Assembly: GCA_002344525.1 (NCBI GenBank)
Contig: DDTJ01000029.1
Span: forward strand, 7,801-71,800
Reading direction: 5' to 3'
From: Akkermansiaceae bacterium UBA2367
GTDB taxonomy: Bacteria > Verrucomicrobiota > Verrucomicrobiia > Verrucomicrobiales > DEV007
DNA: 64,000 bases
Shown here: piece after piece, positions 1-9,984 of the stretch
Layout: every line of letters starts with the position of its first letter
How positions within the stretch are numbered: the stretch's first letter is position 1
Translations under genes and position numbers: made by a program
Notes under the pieces: generated by a model
The model's database searches: none
Seen by the model: only the letters and a program-made list of their open reading frames with translations
What the model was told of the DNA's origin: nothing

Positions 1-738
<738 letters not shown>

Positions 739-859
739 CTCTTTTGTTCTCTGAGTTTTTTGGAGCGCGTAGGTTCCGCGCAAAGGAGGGGATGGTCAAA
801 CGCTATTCCTGGCTTGGGGGGAGAGTTGACAACGTGGATTCCCGGCGGAAGATCGAGGC

Positions 860-2317
860 ATGAGACCGGTTTTGCTTTGGATCGCCGCCGGCCTGTTCGC
901 GGCGACTTGGTTCGCCCCGTCAAGGATCTCCGCCGACGAGTTCCGCACCTTGACCAATACGGAGGGACGCACCATCCGGGCGAAGGTTCTGAAGGTGGAA
1001 GGCGGGGCGGCGTCCGTCCAACTGGAGGACGGCAGGCGTTTCGACCTTCCCCTCGCGTCCCTCTCCCAAGCCGACCGGGAATCGCTCGAACAATGGGCGA
1101 AGGGCGCTCCGACGGCCCCGCCAGCGAACGAGAGCGGGATCGCTGCCGAAGCGGTCAACGCCGCGATCGGCCACGAATTGTTCGCGGACCGTCGGCTCTG
1201 GGACAGCGACCCAGGCGAGACGGCCGAGCGACTCTCGTGGAAACGCGAGTCGAAGACCGAGCTTTCCGAAAGCTACCGCTCCTACCCGCGCGAGGACTAC
1301 CGCTTCCTTGGGGCGCGTCCCTATTCGACGGCTCTCTACGGCGAAGAGGGCAAGATCACCGGCCTGTCGGTGGTCTTCGCGAACAAAGGCGACTCCTACG
1401 CCGATACCGGGGAGGGGGAGCAGCACTTCATCCAAGGCAAGCCCGTGCCCGGCGGCATGGAGGGGGTGAAGGCGCTGATGAAGCACGATACCGAAACCAT
1501 TTCCAAAGCGCTGACGGAGCTGCTCGGCGAGCCGAACCGGCAGAAATTCGGCGAGGGCGAGTCGAGGGTGGCGGTGGAGCGCTGGGACTGGAACAGCCAC
1601 GCCTTCCTGCTCTCTCATGTGGAGGGCGAATACGTGTCCCTCGCCGTCGAGACGACCGTTTTCGCCGACGCGCGGGGGCGTTCCGCCCGCGTTCCCGACT
1701 CGACTGTGCGGGAAAGGATCCGGAAGTTCGTCGAGCGGCGGGACAACGGGGACGTCGTCATCACCAACATCCCCATGGTCGATCAAGGGCCCAAGGGCTA
1801 CTGCGTGCCCGCCACGGCGGAGCGCTGCATGCGCTTCCTCGGCATCCCGGCGGATATGTACCTGCTCGCCATGGCCGGTGAGACCCGGGCGGGCGGCGGC
1901 ACCTCGGTCGATCTGCTGCTCTCCAACATCGGTCGCGATATCAAGCGCAAGGGGCGGTCCTTCGACATCAAGTCGGGCGAGTTGAAGATGCGCGACATCA
2001 AGCGGTCCATCGACGGGGGCATTCCGATCATCTGGGCTTTGTACAGCACCCGTCAATTCAACGAGACCGCCGATGCGAGGAAGGAGGCGAGGTCCAACGA
2101 CTCGTGGGATTCCTACAAATCCATGGTCGCTGCCGCCTCGTCCACCTTTTCGCCCGAGCCGGACACCGCCCATGTGGTCATCATCATGGGCTACAACGAG
2201 GCCACCAGCGAGATCGCCTTCAGCGACTCCTGGGGCGAACGCTATCTGGAGCGATGGATCACCCTGTCGGAGGCCGAGCAGGTTTCGCAGAAGCGTTTCT
2301 ACGTCATCGATCTGTGA
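860..2317 (+). CDS. Secreted C39-like cysteine peptidase with SHD1-type N-terminal domain
   Basis: 485 residues. A signal peptide (residues 1-25, ending near ISADE) is followed by a small beta domain of about 55 residues that resembles the SHD1/SLA1-homology domains common in PVC secreted proteins (GRTIRAKVLKVEGG to LADRESLEQW-like end). The C-terminal 190 residues look like a papain-fold C39-type peptidase: Cys315 in DQGPKGYCVPATAERCM, His438 in DTAHVVIIMGYN and Asp456 in FSDSWGE. The middle (80-285) is unassigned. It is probably a periplasmic or cell-surface protease, substrate unknown. It stands alone, divergent from ilvC and convergent with the desulfurase gene. The catalytic triad is what I see; the substrate is not inferable. 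Confidence 0.75.
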   Translation: MRPVLLWIAAGLFAATWFAPSRISADEFRTLTNTEGRTIRAKVLKVEGGAASVQLEDGRRFDLPLASLSQADRESLEQWAKGAPTAPPANESGIAAEAVNAAIGHELFADRRLWDSDPGETAERLSWKRESKTELSESYRSYPREDYRFLGARPYSTALYGEEGKITGLSVVFANKGDSYADTGEGEQHFIQGKPVPGGMEGVKALMKHDTETISKALTELLGEPNRQKFGEGESRVAVERWDWNSHAFLLSHVEGEYVSLAVETTVFADARGRSARVPDSTVRERIRKFVERRDNGDVVITNIPMVDQGPKGYCVPATAERCMRFLGIPADMYLLAMAGETRAGGGTSVDLLLSNIGRDIKRKGRSFDIKSGELKMRDIKRSIDGGIPIIWALYSTRQFNETADARKEARSNDSWDSYKSMVAAASSTFSPEPDTAHVVIIMGYNEATSEIAFSDSWGERYLERWITLSEAEQVSQKRFYVIDL

Positions 2318-2337
2318 GAAGGGCTTTGCCCTGATCC

Positions 2338-3483
2338 CTATCGTCCCGGCAACACCACTCGCAGTTTCCCCGTTGCCTTGGCCACGGCGGTGATGGCGGC
2401 GTCGATCTCCTCGGGTGCGGTGAAGCGCGACAGGGAAAAGCGCACGCTGCTCCGCGCCCGCGCCGCCGGATGCCCCATCGCCCGGACGATGCGACTCGGC
2501 TTGACCTGTCCGGTGCTGCACGCGGAACCGGGCGAACAGCACACCCCCGCTTCGTCGAGCAGGATGAGCAATCCCTCGCCGTCGATGCCGGGGAAGAACA
2601 GGTTGCTCGTGTTTGGCAGGCGCGCGTCGGGATCGCCGTTGATCTCGACGCCGGGCACGGCCTCGATCACGCCTTGTTCGAAGCGGTCACGCAGGGCGGC
2701 GATGTCCGCGCGAGTCGCCAAGGCTCGCGCCGCGAGTTCCGCCGCGACGCCGAAGCCGACGACGCCGGGGACGTTCTCGGTGCCGGAGCGCCGCTCCTGC
2801 TCCTGTCCGCCGCCGAGGGTCTGGGGAACGAAGCGGGCGCGACGGTGGATCCAAAGCGCCCCGACGCCCTTCGGCCCGTGCAGCTTGTGGGCGGAGAGGG
2901 ACAGGGTGTGGAGGGGCAGCCCGTCCACGCTCAGGGGAATCTTCCCGGCGGCTTGGACCGCGTCGGTGTGGAAATAGGCGTCGTGCTCCGCCGCGAGGGT
3001 GGCGGCCTCGGCGAGGGGGCTGATCACGCCGGTCTCGTTGTTCGCCCACATCAGGGTGGCGAGGGCGACGCCGCCTTGTTCGAGGTTCGCTTTCCACGCA
3101 TCGAGGTCGAGATGGCCGAGGGAGTCGACAGGGTTGAGCCTAGCCTCATACCCTGTTGACTCGTGGAATTTCACGACCTCCTCGACGGCGCTGTGTTCGA
3201 CGGTGGAGGTCAGGATGGCCCGGCGTTCAGGCCGCAGGGCGAGGGCGGAGCGGATCGCGGCGTTGTTCGACTCGGTCCCTCCGCTGGTGAAGACGATCTC
3301 CTCCGGCTGCGCCCCGATCAGAGAGGCGACCTGCTCGCGGGCCTGATCGACGGCCCGTCGCGCTTCGCGCCCGAAGCGGTAGCCGGCCGAGGGGTTGCCG
3401 TAGGATTCGTCGAGCCAAGGCCGCATCGCTTCGAGGACTTCGGGGGCGACGCGGGTGGTGGCGTTGTTGTCGAGGTAGATCAT
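2338..3483 (-). CDS. Cysteine desulfurase (NifS/IscS-like)
   Basis: 381 residues, the usual length for class I desulfurases that mobilise cysteine sulfur as a persulfide for Fe-S cluster or thio-cofactor assembly. It starts MIYLDNNATTRVAPEVL. The PLP lysine is Lys200 in SLSAHKLHGPKG, His97 sits in STVEHSAV, and the persulfide cysteine is Cys322 in CCSPGSACSTGQ. The short GSAC loop and overall layout fit NifS/IscS type, not SufS. No iscU, iscR or suf gene is adjacent, so a housekeeping versus tRNA-thiolation role cannot be decided here. The 3' end faces the C39-like gene with 20 bp between the stop codons; a small AGGGC-TTT-GCCCT hairpin lies in that gap. Confidence 0.95.
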   Translation of the reverse strand: MIYLDNNATTRVAPEVLEAMRPWLDESYGNPSAGYRFGREARRAVDQAREQVASLIGAQPEEIVFTSGGTESNNAAIRSALALRPERRAILTSTVEHSAVEEVVKFHESTGYEARLNPVDSLGHLDLDAWKANLEQGGVALATLMWANNETGVISPLAEAATLAAEHDAYFHTDAVQAAGKIPLSVDGLPLHTLSLSAHKLHGPKGVGALWIHRRARFVPQTLGGGQEQERRSGTENVPGVVGFGVAAELAARALATRADIAALRDRFEQGVIEAVPGVEINGDPDARLPNTSNLFFPGIDGEGLLILLDEAGVCCSPGSACSTGQVKPSRIVRAMGHPAARARSSVRFSLSRFTAPEEIDAAITAVAKATGKLRVVLPGR

Positions 3484-3624
3484 CGTTCGGGCAAATCTAC
3501 CGCAAACTTGACCTGGCAGTCGTTCGATCTGAGAAAATCTGCTCCGGAATGCTCATCCGGGGACCGGAGAGGGCGGACGTTTTCCTGGTTGCGCAGATCG
3601 GGGCGGGTACAATAGTATCGCGGC

Positions 3625-5022
3625 ATGGAGACATCGCCGCTGATGAGGAAAGCGAGTTCGAAGATTTGCCTTTCGGTCTTGGGCGTACTCGCGATGTTCG
3701 CCTGCACGGAGAAAAGCGCGGGCCAAGTTTCCCCCTCCGGCTCCGCTGCCTCCCCGGCAGCGGCATTGCCGCCTGAACTCGCCGAATTGGACGTGCGCTT
3801 CCAGCAGCTGCTCCAGGAGCGCGTCACCAGCGTGTTCGCCGCCGGGCTTGCGGAGCTGGACTCCCGCTACCTTGGCGCTCTCGCCGCGAAAATCGCGGAT
3901 GCGCAGGCCGCCGGGAACTTGGACGGCGCGTTGGCTTTGAACGCGGAGAAGAAACGCGTCGAAGACAAGCAACCCATGCCGGAAACGGACGAGAAGGAGA
4001 CCCCTGCCAGCGTCGGCAATTTGCGCGCCGTCTACCGGGCCGAGCACGCGAAGCTGGCCACCGCCCGCGCCGAGAATTTCAAAGCGCTGGCCTCCCCCTT
4101 GGAGGCGCGGTTGGCGCAGATGGAATCGGATCTCACCCGAGGCGGGCGTTTGGACGACGCGAAGACGGTGAGAAGCTACCGCGAAGCGCTGGGCGAGGAA
4201 GTCGCGGACCTCGCCACCCTCGGCGAGAGCGCACCGGAGCCGGTTTCGCCCGGGGGAACCGGCGTCGGCAACGGCATGGAGGGGGCACAAGCCGGGGAGA
4301 CAAGGGCTTTCGGGGGCATCGAGATGGCGTGGTGCCCGCCCGGATCGTTCATGATGGGCAGTCCGGCGAAAGAGGAGGGTCGCCAGGGCAACGAGGATCA
4401 GTCGAGGGTGCGGCTCAGACGGGGATTCTGGATGGGGCGGACGGAAGTGACTCAGGAGCAATGGGAAACGGTGATGGGGAGCAATCCCGGCCAGATCAGA
4501 GGCGAGAATCTCCCGGTGGAGACGGTGAGTTGGGAAGACGCGCAGGAGTTCCTCGCGAAACTGAACGAGAGCGCCCCCTTGGCCGAGGGCTGGAGATGGG
4601 CGCTGCCGACGGAGGCGCAGTGGGAGTATGCGTGCCGGGCAGGGACGGAGCGCGCGTTCCACTTCGGGGCTGTGCTGGACGGGACGCAGGCGAACGTGAA
4701 CGGCACCAAACCCTACGGGACGAACGTGCCGGGACCGTATGTGGCAAAGACGGCGGCGGTGGGCAGCTACGAGCCGAACGCGTGGGGCCTGCACGACATG
4801 CACGGGAACGTGCGGGAATGGTGCGCGGACTGGTACGGGGACAAGCCGCCCGGCGGAAGCGATCCCGTAGGCCCCTCCGCGGGTACCCAGCGCGTGGTGC
4901 GCGGCGGCAATTGGGGCTTCGAGGCCCAAGCTTGCCGCGCCGCCTCCCGCAGCGGAGGCGCGCTGGACTTCCGGGGCAACGGCGTGGGTCTCCGGCTTGC
5001 CGTCGTTCCAGCGAGGCGCTAG
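3625..5022 (+). CDS. SUMF1 (FGE-sulfatase) domain lipoprotein or secreted protein
   Basis: 465 residues. The N-terminus has a hydrophobic stretch ending LAMFACTEKSAG, compatible with a lipoprotein signal with a weak lipobox. Residues 45-200 are charged and helical (likely coiled coil: repeated AELDVRF, AELDSRY, ARAENFKAL), and residues 229-462 form a SUMF1 domain with MAWCPPGSFMMGSP, TEVTQEQWETVMG, LPTEAQWEYACRAG, NAWGLHDMHGNVREW and RVVRGGNWGFEA. True formylglycine-generating enzymes have a Cys pair just after the RGGSY motif; here only the second position is Cys (QACRAASR), so sulfatase activation is unlikely. A substrate-binding or scaffolding role outside the cytoplasm is more probable. 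Monocistronic. Confidence 0.85.
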   Translation: METSPLMRKASSKICLSVLGVLAMFACTEKSAGQVSPSGSAASPAAALPPELAELDVRFQQLLQERVTSVFAAGLAELDSRYLGALAAKIADAQAAGNLDGALALNAEKKRVEDKQPMPETDEKETPASVGNLRAVYRAEHAKLATARAENFKALASPLEARLAQMESDLTRGGRLDDAKTVRSYREALGEEVADLATLGESAPEPVSPGGTGVGNGMEGAQAGETRAFGGIEMAWCPPGSFMMGSPAKEEGRQGNEDQSRVRLRRGFWMGRTEVTQEQWETVMGSNPGQIRGENLPVETVSWEDAQEFLAKLNESAPLAEGWRWALPTEAQWEYACRAGTERAFHFGAVLDGTQANVNGTKPYGTNVPGPYVAKTAAVGSYEPNAWGLHDMHGNVREWCADWYGDKPPGGSDPVGPSAGTQRVVRGGNWGFEAQACRAASRSGGALDFRGNGVGLRLAVVPARR

Positions 5023-5055
5023 AGGTCCGTTCCAGCAAAGTTGAGGGGCGGAATC

Positions 5056-5129
5056 CTGTAGCCGGGGTCACTGGCCTCGGTCGGGCGTCGTTTGGACGTC
5101 CGGTCCGGCCTCATTGAGGCTGGCTACAG
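5056..5129. repeat. GTAGCC-type dispersed palindromic repeat (copy 1)
   Basis: A 74-bp element bounded by CTGTAGCC (5056-5063) and its inverse GGCTACAG (5122-5129). Inside are a GCCTC-ATT-GAGGC hairpin and the palindrome GGACGTCC. The stretch 5057-5087 matches the reverse complement of 54842-54872 at about 28 of 31 positions, and the right part matches 54719-54735, so both belong to one dispersed family. It fills most of the 189-bp gap between the SUMF1 gene and the 3' end of folC, where it could form a cruciform or act as a bidirectional terminator. Function unknown. Confidence 0.75.
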
Positions 5130-5211
5130 CGCTGGCGCGTTCTTTCACGCTCCTCCCATCATTCCTGCGGATATGAACCACTGGCGGTCGTCAACGATAC
5201 GTGGCGGTTTG

Positions 5212-6438
5212 CTACTGCAAACTCACCTCGAAGCGTTCGCCGAAAAGATGCCCGAGCGCTTCGCCGACGAGGAAGAGCGACCCGGCGACGAGGGTTTTTC
5301 CTCCCCGCGCACGGGCGGCGGCGACCGCCTCGGCGAGGGTCGCGAAGTCGGATTGGGGCAGCGCCTCGCCGCCCGCCGAGGCGAGGGCCGCTTTCATCTC
5401 CTCGACGGAGAGACGGCGCTCGGACTTCACCGGGACGAAATCGACGGAGGCGAGGATGGGGAGCAGTTCGGCGAAGATGCCGGACACGTCCTTCGACCCG
5501 ACCGCGCCGAAGACGAGGTGGGCCTTCTCCCCGCCGAATTCGCTTTGCCAAGTCTGGCGCAACACGGCGGCGGCGGCGGGGTTGTGGGCGCCGTCGAGGA
5601 CGAGGTCGCCGTCGATCTGCTGGAAACGCCCCGGCCAAGTCGTTTCGGCGACGGAGCGGCGGATGCCCTCCTGCGTGAGCCGCTCGCCTTCGAGCCGGCA
5701 GGCGGCCTCGACGGCGAGGGCGGCGTTCTCGCGTTGATGGGGCCCTTTCAAGCCGGTGGTCCAGTCGTCGGGCAGGGGATGGGCCTCGACGCAAGGGATG
5801 CCGAGGGCGAGGGCGCGGCGGCCGATCACGTCGCGGGCTTCGGGATGCAGTTCGCCGATGACGACGGGGACGCCCGGCTTGAGGATTCCCGCTTTCTCCA
5901 CCGCGATCTCGCGGATCGTTTCCCCGAGCCATTGCTGGTGGTCGAGGGCGATGGAGGTGATGACGCACACGTCGGACCGGATCGCGTTCGTCGCGTCGAG
6001 ACGGCCGCCCATGCCGGTTTCGAGGATGACGGCTTCGCAGCCTTCGTCGCGGAAATACCGCATCGCGAGGGCGAGGCTGAGCTCGAAGAAAGTGGGATGG
6101 GTCTCCCAATCGGAGACGCTGGTGCGTAGGAAGCCCAGCCCCTCGGCCACGGCCCCCTCGGGGATCATCGTCCCGTCCACGCGGATGCGTTCGCGGTAGG
6201 TGACGAGGTGGGGCGAGGTGAAAAGTCCCGTCCTGACGCCCGCGTCGCGGAGGATGCGCTCGGTCACGGCGCAGACCGATCCTTTGCCGTTCGTCCCGGC
6301 GACGTGGAGGACCGCCGCGCCGGGGTGGTCGGGATCGATCCCGAGAGCCGCGACGAGGCGGCGCATGTTCTCCAGCCCCAGCTTGATGCCGAAGGTCTGC
6401 GTGCCGTAGAGCCAGTCGATGGATTCTTGGTAGTTCAA
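5212..6438 (-). CDS. folC: Bifunctional folylpolyglutamate synthase / dihydrofolate synthase
   Basis: 408 residues, the normal length for FolC, an ATP-dependent Mur-ligase-type enzyme that joins glutamate to dihydropteroate and to folates in the cytoplasm. It begins MNYQESIDWLYGTQTFGIKLGL, a classic FolC start, followed by the P-loop HVAGTNGKGSVCAV at about 45-58, the TSPHLVTYRERIRVDG segment, GMGGRLDATNA, and the C-terminal ligase-domain motif LDGAHNPAAA. It is divergent from the fatty-acid-like operon, with 116 bp between the start codons. No accD or other classical neighbour is present. Confidence 0.96.
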   Translation of the reverse strand: MNYQESIDWLYGTQTFGIKLGLENMRRLVAALGIDPDHPGAAVLHVAGTNGKGSVCAVTERILRDAGVRTGLFTSPHLVTYRERIRVDGTMIPEGAVAEGLGFLRTSVSDWETHPTFFELSLALAMRYFRDEGCEAVILETGMGGRLDATNAIRSDVCVITSIALDHQQWLGETIREIAVEKAGILKPGVPVVIGELHPEARDVIGRRALALGIPCVEAHPLPDDWTTGLKGPHQRENAALAVEAACRLEGERLTQEGIRRSVAETTWPGRFQQIDGDLVLDGAHNPAAAAVLRQTWQSEFGGEKAHLVFGAVGSKDVSGIFAELLPILASVDFVPVKSERRLSVEEMKAALASAGGEALPQSDFATLAEAVAAARARGGKTLVAGSLFLVGEALGHLFGERFEVSLQ

Positions 6439-6554
6439 TCGCCGCGAATTACGAACATGGGGAAAAGCCTGTCCATGGGCAATACGGGGGCTTCCCCGCT
6501 CGATTGCCCTTGATCCCCGGGACCGCTGTGCCAGAATGCCCCCTTCCCAGCCCT

Positions 6555-7382
6555 ATGAGCGACCACTTCCGAGCCTTCTCCTTCGTGGACCGCATCCTCG
6601 CGGACGAAACCGGAAAGCGCATTTCCGGGCGCTACCACATTCCCGCCGGGGTCGGGGAGTTCCCCCTCTCCCTCGTCTCCGAGGCCATCGGCCAGCTCGC
6701 GGCTTGGTCCTCGATGGCGGCGACGGGCTTCGAGGTGCGTCCGGTCGCGGGGATCGCGGGGCGGGTCGAGTTTCTGGGAACCGTGAAGCCCGGCGACGTC
6801 CTCGAACTGGAGGCGACGCTGGTGAAGGCCGACACCGAGGCGGTGGGCTACGACGGCCTCGCGAAGGTCGATGGCGAGACGGTCGTGCGGCTCCTCGACA
6901 CCCTCGGCCCGATGGTGCCGATGGCGGATTTCGACGATCCCGACGCGGTGCGGGCGCGATACGGGCTGCTGACTACGACCGGGGCCGAGCCCTTCGCCTA
7001 CGGCGGCGTGCCGGGGATCGCCGCCGAACGCACCGGCGGGACGCCCGGCGAGAGGGCCGAGGGCGTCCTGAACGTGCCCGGCGACGGGGCTTTTTTCGGC
7101 GACCATTTCCCGCGCCGCCCCGTCTTCCCCGGCACCCTTCTCATGAATGTGAAAATGGGCTTCGCCCTCGGGCTGGCGGAGGAGATCGACGGCGGCTCGG
7201 CATGGAGGCCCGCCACCGCCTGCGATGTGAAGCTGCGCAGCTTCATGCCGCCGGGCGAAGCGCTCGACTTGAACGCCGAGGTGGAATCGCGTGACGACGG
7301 CCTTCTCCGTGTTATCGTGACGACCCGCAAGGGCAAGCGGCTCAACAGCAGCGCCCGTTTCGAATTCGTCCGCCTCTCCTGA
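6555..7382 (+). CDS. Double-hotdog 3-hydroxyacyl-ACP dehydratase-like protein (FabA/FabZ fold)
   Basis: 275 residues from the ATG at 6555; an upstream in-frame TTG at 6504 would add 17 unlikely residues. Two fused hotdog domains are visible. The C-terminal half has the FabZ-like signature GDHFPRRPVFPGTLLMN with His184, but the residue aligned with the catalytic Glu is Asn198. The N-terminal half has VSEAIGQLA with Glu43 and a looser HIPAGVGEFP (His28). FabA/FabZ sites form across the dimer interface, so the only canonical His-Glu pair would be His184 plus Glu43, giving one active site per chain. It probably dehydrates (or isomerises) hydroxyacyl-ACP made by the two ketosynthases downstream; the next gene starts 9 bp later. 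Confidence 0.8.
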   Translation: MSDHFRAFSFVDRILADETGKRISGRYHIPAGVGEFPLSLVSEAIGQLAAWSSMAATGFEVRPVAGIAGRVEFLGTVKPGDVLELEATLVKADTEAVGYDGLAKVDGETVVRLLDTLGPMVPMADFDDPDAVRARYGLLTTTGAEPFAYGGVPGIAAERTGGTPGERAEGVLNVPGDGAFFGDHFPRRPVFPGTLLMNVKMGFALGLAEEIDGGSAWRPATACDVKLRSFMPPGEALDLNAEVESRDDGLLRVIVTTRKGKRLNSSARFEFVRLS

Positions 7383-7391
7383 AAATCCCCG

Positions 7392-8693
7392 ATGGCCAAG
7401 CCCCCACAACGCAAAATCGCCGTGACCGGACTCGGTCTCGTCACCCCCGTGGGCAACGACGTCGCCTCGACCTGGTCCGCGCTGCTGGAAGGACGCAGCG
7501 GGGCCGCGCCGATCACGGGCTTCGACGCGAGCGGGTTCACCACGACGTTCGGGGCCGAGGTGAAGGGGTTCGACCCGGAGAGCGCGATCCCGGACCGGAA
7601 GCTGCTCAAATTCGCCTCGAAGTCGCATCGCTTCGCCCTCGCCGCCGCCTCGCAGGCCCTCGCCGACGCGGGGATCGCACCGACGGAGCCTGATTCGCAT
7701 CGCTGGGGCCTCGCCGTGGGCGCGGGGATGCTCTCGGTCGGCTACGAGGATCTCCGGGTCGTGCATCGCTACGCCGCGCCGGACGGGCGCTTCGACGCCG
7801 ACGGGCTCATGGACCCCGATTTCCCCGGCAACCCCCTCGCTTTCTGCCGCTGGCAGTCGAACGCGGGGCAGGCCCTGCTGACGAAGCAGTTCGGCATCCG
7901 CGGCTACGCGACCTCGGTCCACACCGCCTGCGCCTCGGGCGGGCAGGCCATCGGCACGGCTCTGAAGGTGATGCGGCGCGGGCAATGCGATTTCATGCTC
8001 GCGGGGGGCTTCGACTCCATGCTCAACCCGCTCGGCATCTCCGGCTTCTGCCTCCTCGGCGCGCTCTCGAAGGACAATGACAACCCGGCGGGCGCGAGCC
8101 GTCCTTTCGACGCGACGCGCAACGGCTTCGTCCTCGGCGAAGGCGCGGGCTTCCTCGTGCTGGAGGACTGGGAGCGGGCCGTGGCTCGCGGGGCGAGGAT
8201 CTACGCCGAGCTCGCCGGAGACGGTAATTCTCTGAGCTGCTACCGCATCACCGATTCGCCGCCGGACGGGAACGGCCCCATCCAGGCCATCGAGCAGGCC
8301 CTCGGCGACGCGGGGATCACGACGGGCGACGTCGATTACGTGAACGCCCACGGCACCTCCACGCAGATGAACGACCGCAGCGAATGCGCCGCGTTGAAAG
8401 CCGTCTTCGCCGACCGCATCGGCGAGGTGCGGGTGAGCTCGACGAAAAGCTCGATGGGCCACCTCATCGCCGCCGCGGGCGCGGTCGAGGCGGTCGTCTG
8501 CTGCCTCGCCATCCGCGACGGCGTGGCCCCGGTCAATGCGAACCACGCCACGCCCGACCCCGACTGCGACGTGAACCTCGTTTTGAAAGAGCCCGCAAAA
8601 ATGAAAATCCGCGCGGCCCTGTCGAACTCGCTCGGCTTCGGCGGGTCGAACAGCTCTCTCGTTTTCAGAAACCCCGAGGAGGTGCAGGCATGA
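7392..8693 (+). CDS. Beta-ketoacyl-ACP synthase, FabF type
   Basis: 433 residues, the length of KAS II enzymes, which condense malonyl-ACP with a growing acyl-ACP. The triad is intact: Cys180 in VHTACASGGQA, His320 in NAHGTSTQMND and Lys352/His357 in STKSSMGHLIAAAGA. It starts MAKPPQRKIAVTGLGLVTPVG, nine bases after the dehydratase stop, and its TGA overlaps the ATG of the second ketosynthase (ATGA at 8690-8693), so the two are probably translationally coupled. Pairing two FabF-like proteins with a dehydratase, an AcpS domain and an acyltransferase suggests a specialised lipid or polyene pathway, not housekeeping FAS. I see no acyl carrier protein gene nearby. Confidence 0.92.
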   Translation: MAKPPQRKIAVTGLGLVTPVGNDVASTWSALLEGRSGAAPITGFDASGFTTTFGAEVKGFDPESAIPDRKLLKFASKSHRFALAAASQALADAGIAPTEPDSHRWGLAVGAGMLSVGYEDLRVVHRYAAPDGRFDADGLMDPDFPGNPLAFCRWQSNAGQALLTKQFGIRGYATSVHTACASGGQAIGTALKVMRRGQCDFMLAGGFDSMLNPLGISGFCLLGALSKDNDNPAGASRPFDATRNGFVLGEGAGFLVLEDWERAVARGARIYAELAGDGNSLSCYRITDSPPDGNGPIQAIEQALGDAGITTGDVDYVNAHGTSTQMNDRSECAALKAVFADRIGEVRVSSTKSSMGHLIAAAGAVEAVVCCLAIRDGVAPVNANHATPDPDCDVNLVLKEPAKMKIRAALSNSLGFGGSNSSLVFRNPEEVQA

Positions 8694-9961
8694 GCGACCC
8701 CATCGTTTTCACCGGCAGCGGCATCGTGTGCGGCGCGGGCGGCTCCGTCGCCGAAGTGTGGGACCGCCTTGAGCGCGGCGAGACGGCGGTGCGGACCTTC
8801 ACCCAATTCGACCCGGCGAAATGGCCCGTGCAAGTCGCGTCCGAGGTGCAGCTCTCCGCCCGCGAACTCGTCAGCGACCGCAAGCTGCACAAGACCATCG
8901 GACGCACCGACCTGTTCGGCATCTACGCCGCCGAGCAGGCCCTCGCCGACTCCGGTCTGCCCGCCCACCGCGACGCCCTCCCCGAATCCGAGCAGGAGGC
9001 GTGGAACGACCGCACCGGGCTCGTCGTCGGGAGCGGGGGAGGGAACTACCACAGCAACTACGATTACCTCCCCCTCATGACCGAGGCGCAGGGGGAACTG
9101 CCCCGTTTCGGCCAAGAGCTCGGCAACCTCGTCACCCCCATGTGGCTGCTGCGCAACCTGCCCAACAACGTGCTCTGCCATGTCGGTATCCGCGGCCAAT
9201 ACAAGGGGACCAACGCCTGCATCACCAACCAGTGCTCCGGCGGCGTCCTCGCCGTGGCCGAGGCGGCCTGGGCCATCCGCAACGGCGAGGCCGACCGCAT
9301 CACCGCGGCGGGCCACGACGCGCCCTTCGAGCCGGAGATGGTCTACTACTACCACAAGCTCGGGCTGATGTCCGGCTCGGCCCCGCGCCCCTTCGGCGCC
9401 GGGCGCGACGGCACCGTCTTCGGCGAGGGCGCCGCCTCCCTCGTCCTGGAGAGGGAAAGCGAGGCCCGGGCGCGCGGGGCGAAGGTCATCGGAGAGTTCC
9501 TCGGCTTTGGCTGCTGCAACGAGGCCGCCGGCATCGTCGATCTCGCTCCCGACGGCAACGGGGTGAGCCGCGCCATCGAGGAGGCCCTCGCCTCGGCCGG
9601 GGTCGCGAAGGAGGAGGTCGGCTTCATCTGCGCCCACGGCAACGGCAACCGAGCCTCCGACGCCACCGAGGCAGCGGGGATCCGGCGGGTCTTCGGCGAC
9701 GACCTCCCGCCCGTGACCGCCTTCAAGTGGGCCTACGGCCACCTCATCGCCGCCTCCGGCATCGTCGATCTCGTCATGGCGCTGGAGGCGCTGCGGCGGG
9801 GCGTCGTGCCCGGCATCGCCACACTGGACAGGGTCGACCCGGCGATCGCACCCTTTCCGGTCTCGCGCGAGGCGGCGAAACCGCGAGGGAATATCGCGCT
9901 GCTCGTCTGCCGGGGATTCGGCGGGATGAACGTGTCCTTGGTGGTTCGCGGGGAGCGATAA
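8690..9961 (+). CDS. Second beta-ketoacyl synthase-like protein, divergent active-site motifs
   Basis: 423 residues starting at the ATG that overlaps the previous stop by ATGA. The thiolase-fold sequence is clear: GSGIVCGAGGSVAEVWDRL at the start, FGEGAASLVLE in the middle and RGFGGMNVSLVV at the end. Catalytic residues appear present but in atypical settings: Cys182 in ITNQCSGGVLA (usually TACAS), His316 in CAHGNGNRASD (usually AHGTGT) and Lys346/His351 in FKWAYGHLIAASG. It could be an active condensing enzyme with unusual specificity, or the chain-length-factor-like partner of the upstream KAS, although such partners normally lack the Cys. It ends 23 bp before the AcpS fusion. Confidence 0.85.
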   Translation: MSDPIVFTGSGIVCGAGGSVAEVWDRLERGETAVRTFTQFDPAKWPVQVASEVQLSARELVSDRKLHKTIGRTDLFGIYAAEQALADSGLPAHRDALPESEQEAWNDRTGLVVGSGGGNYHSNYDYLPLMTEAQGELPRFGQELGNLVTPMWLLRNLPNNVLCHVGIRGQYKGTNACITNQCSGGVLAVAEAAWAIRNGEADRITAAGHDAPFEPEMVYYYHKLGLMSGSAPRPFGAGRDGTVFGEGAASLVLERESEARARGAKVIGEFLGFGCCNEAAGIVDLAPDGNGVSRAIEEALASAGVAKEEVGFICAHGNGNRASDATEAAGIRRVFGDDLPPVTAFKWAYGHLIAASGIVDLVMALEALRRGVVPGIATLDRVDPAIAPFPVSREAAKPRGNIALLVCRGFGGMNVSLVVRGER

Positions 9962-9984
9962 GAGGCGGCGTCTCCCTGCAAACC

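Noticed and set aside
6435..8546. 703-residue minus-strand open frame opposite the dehydratase and first ketosynthase
   Set aside because: The plus strand encodes intact hotdog and KAS motifs; the antisense product has none.
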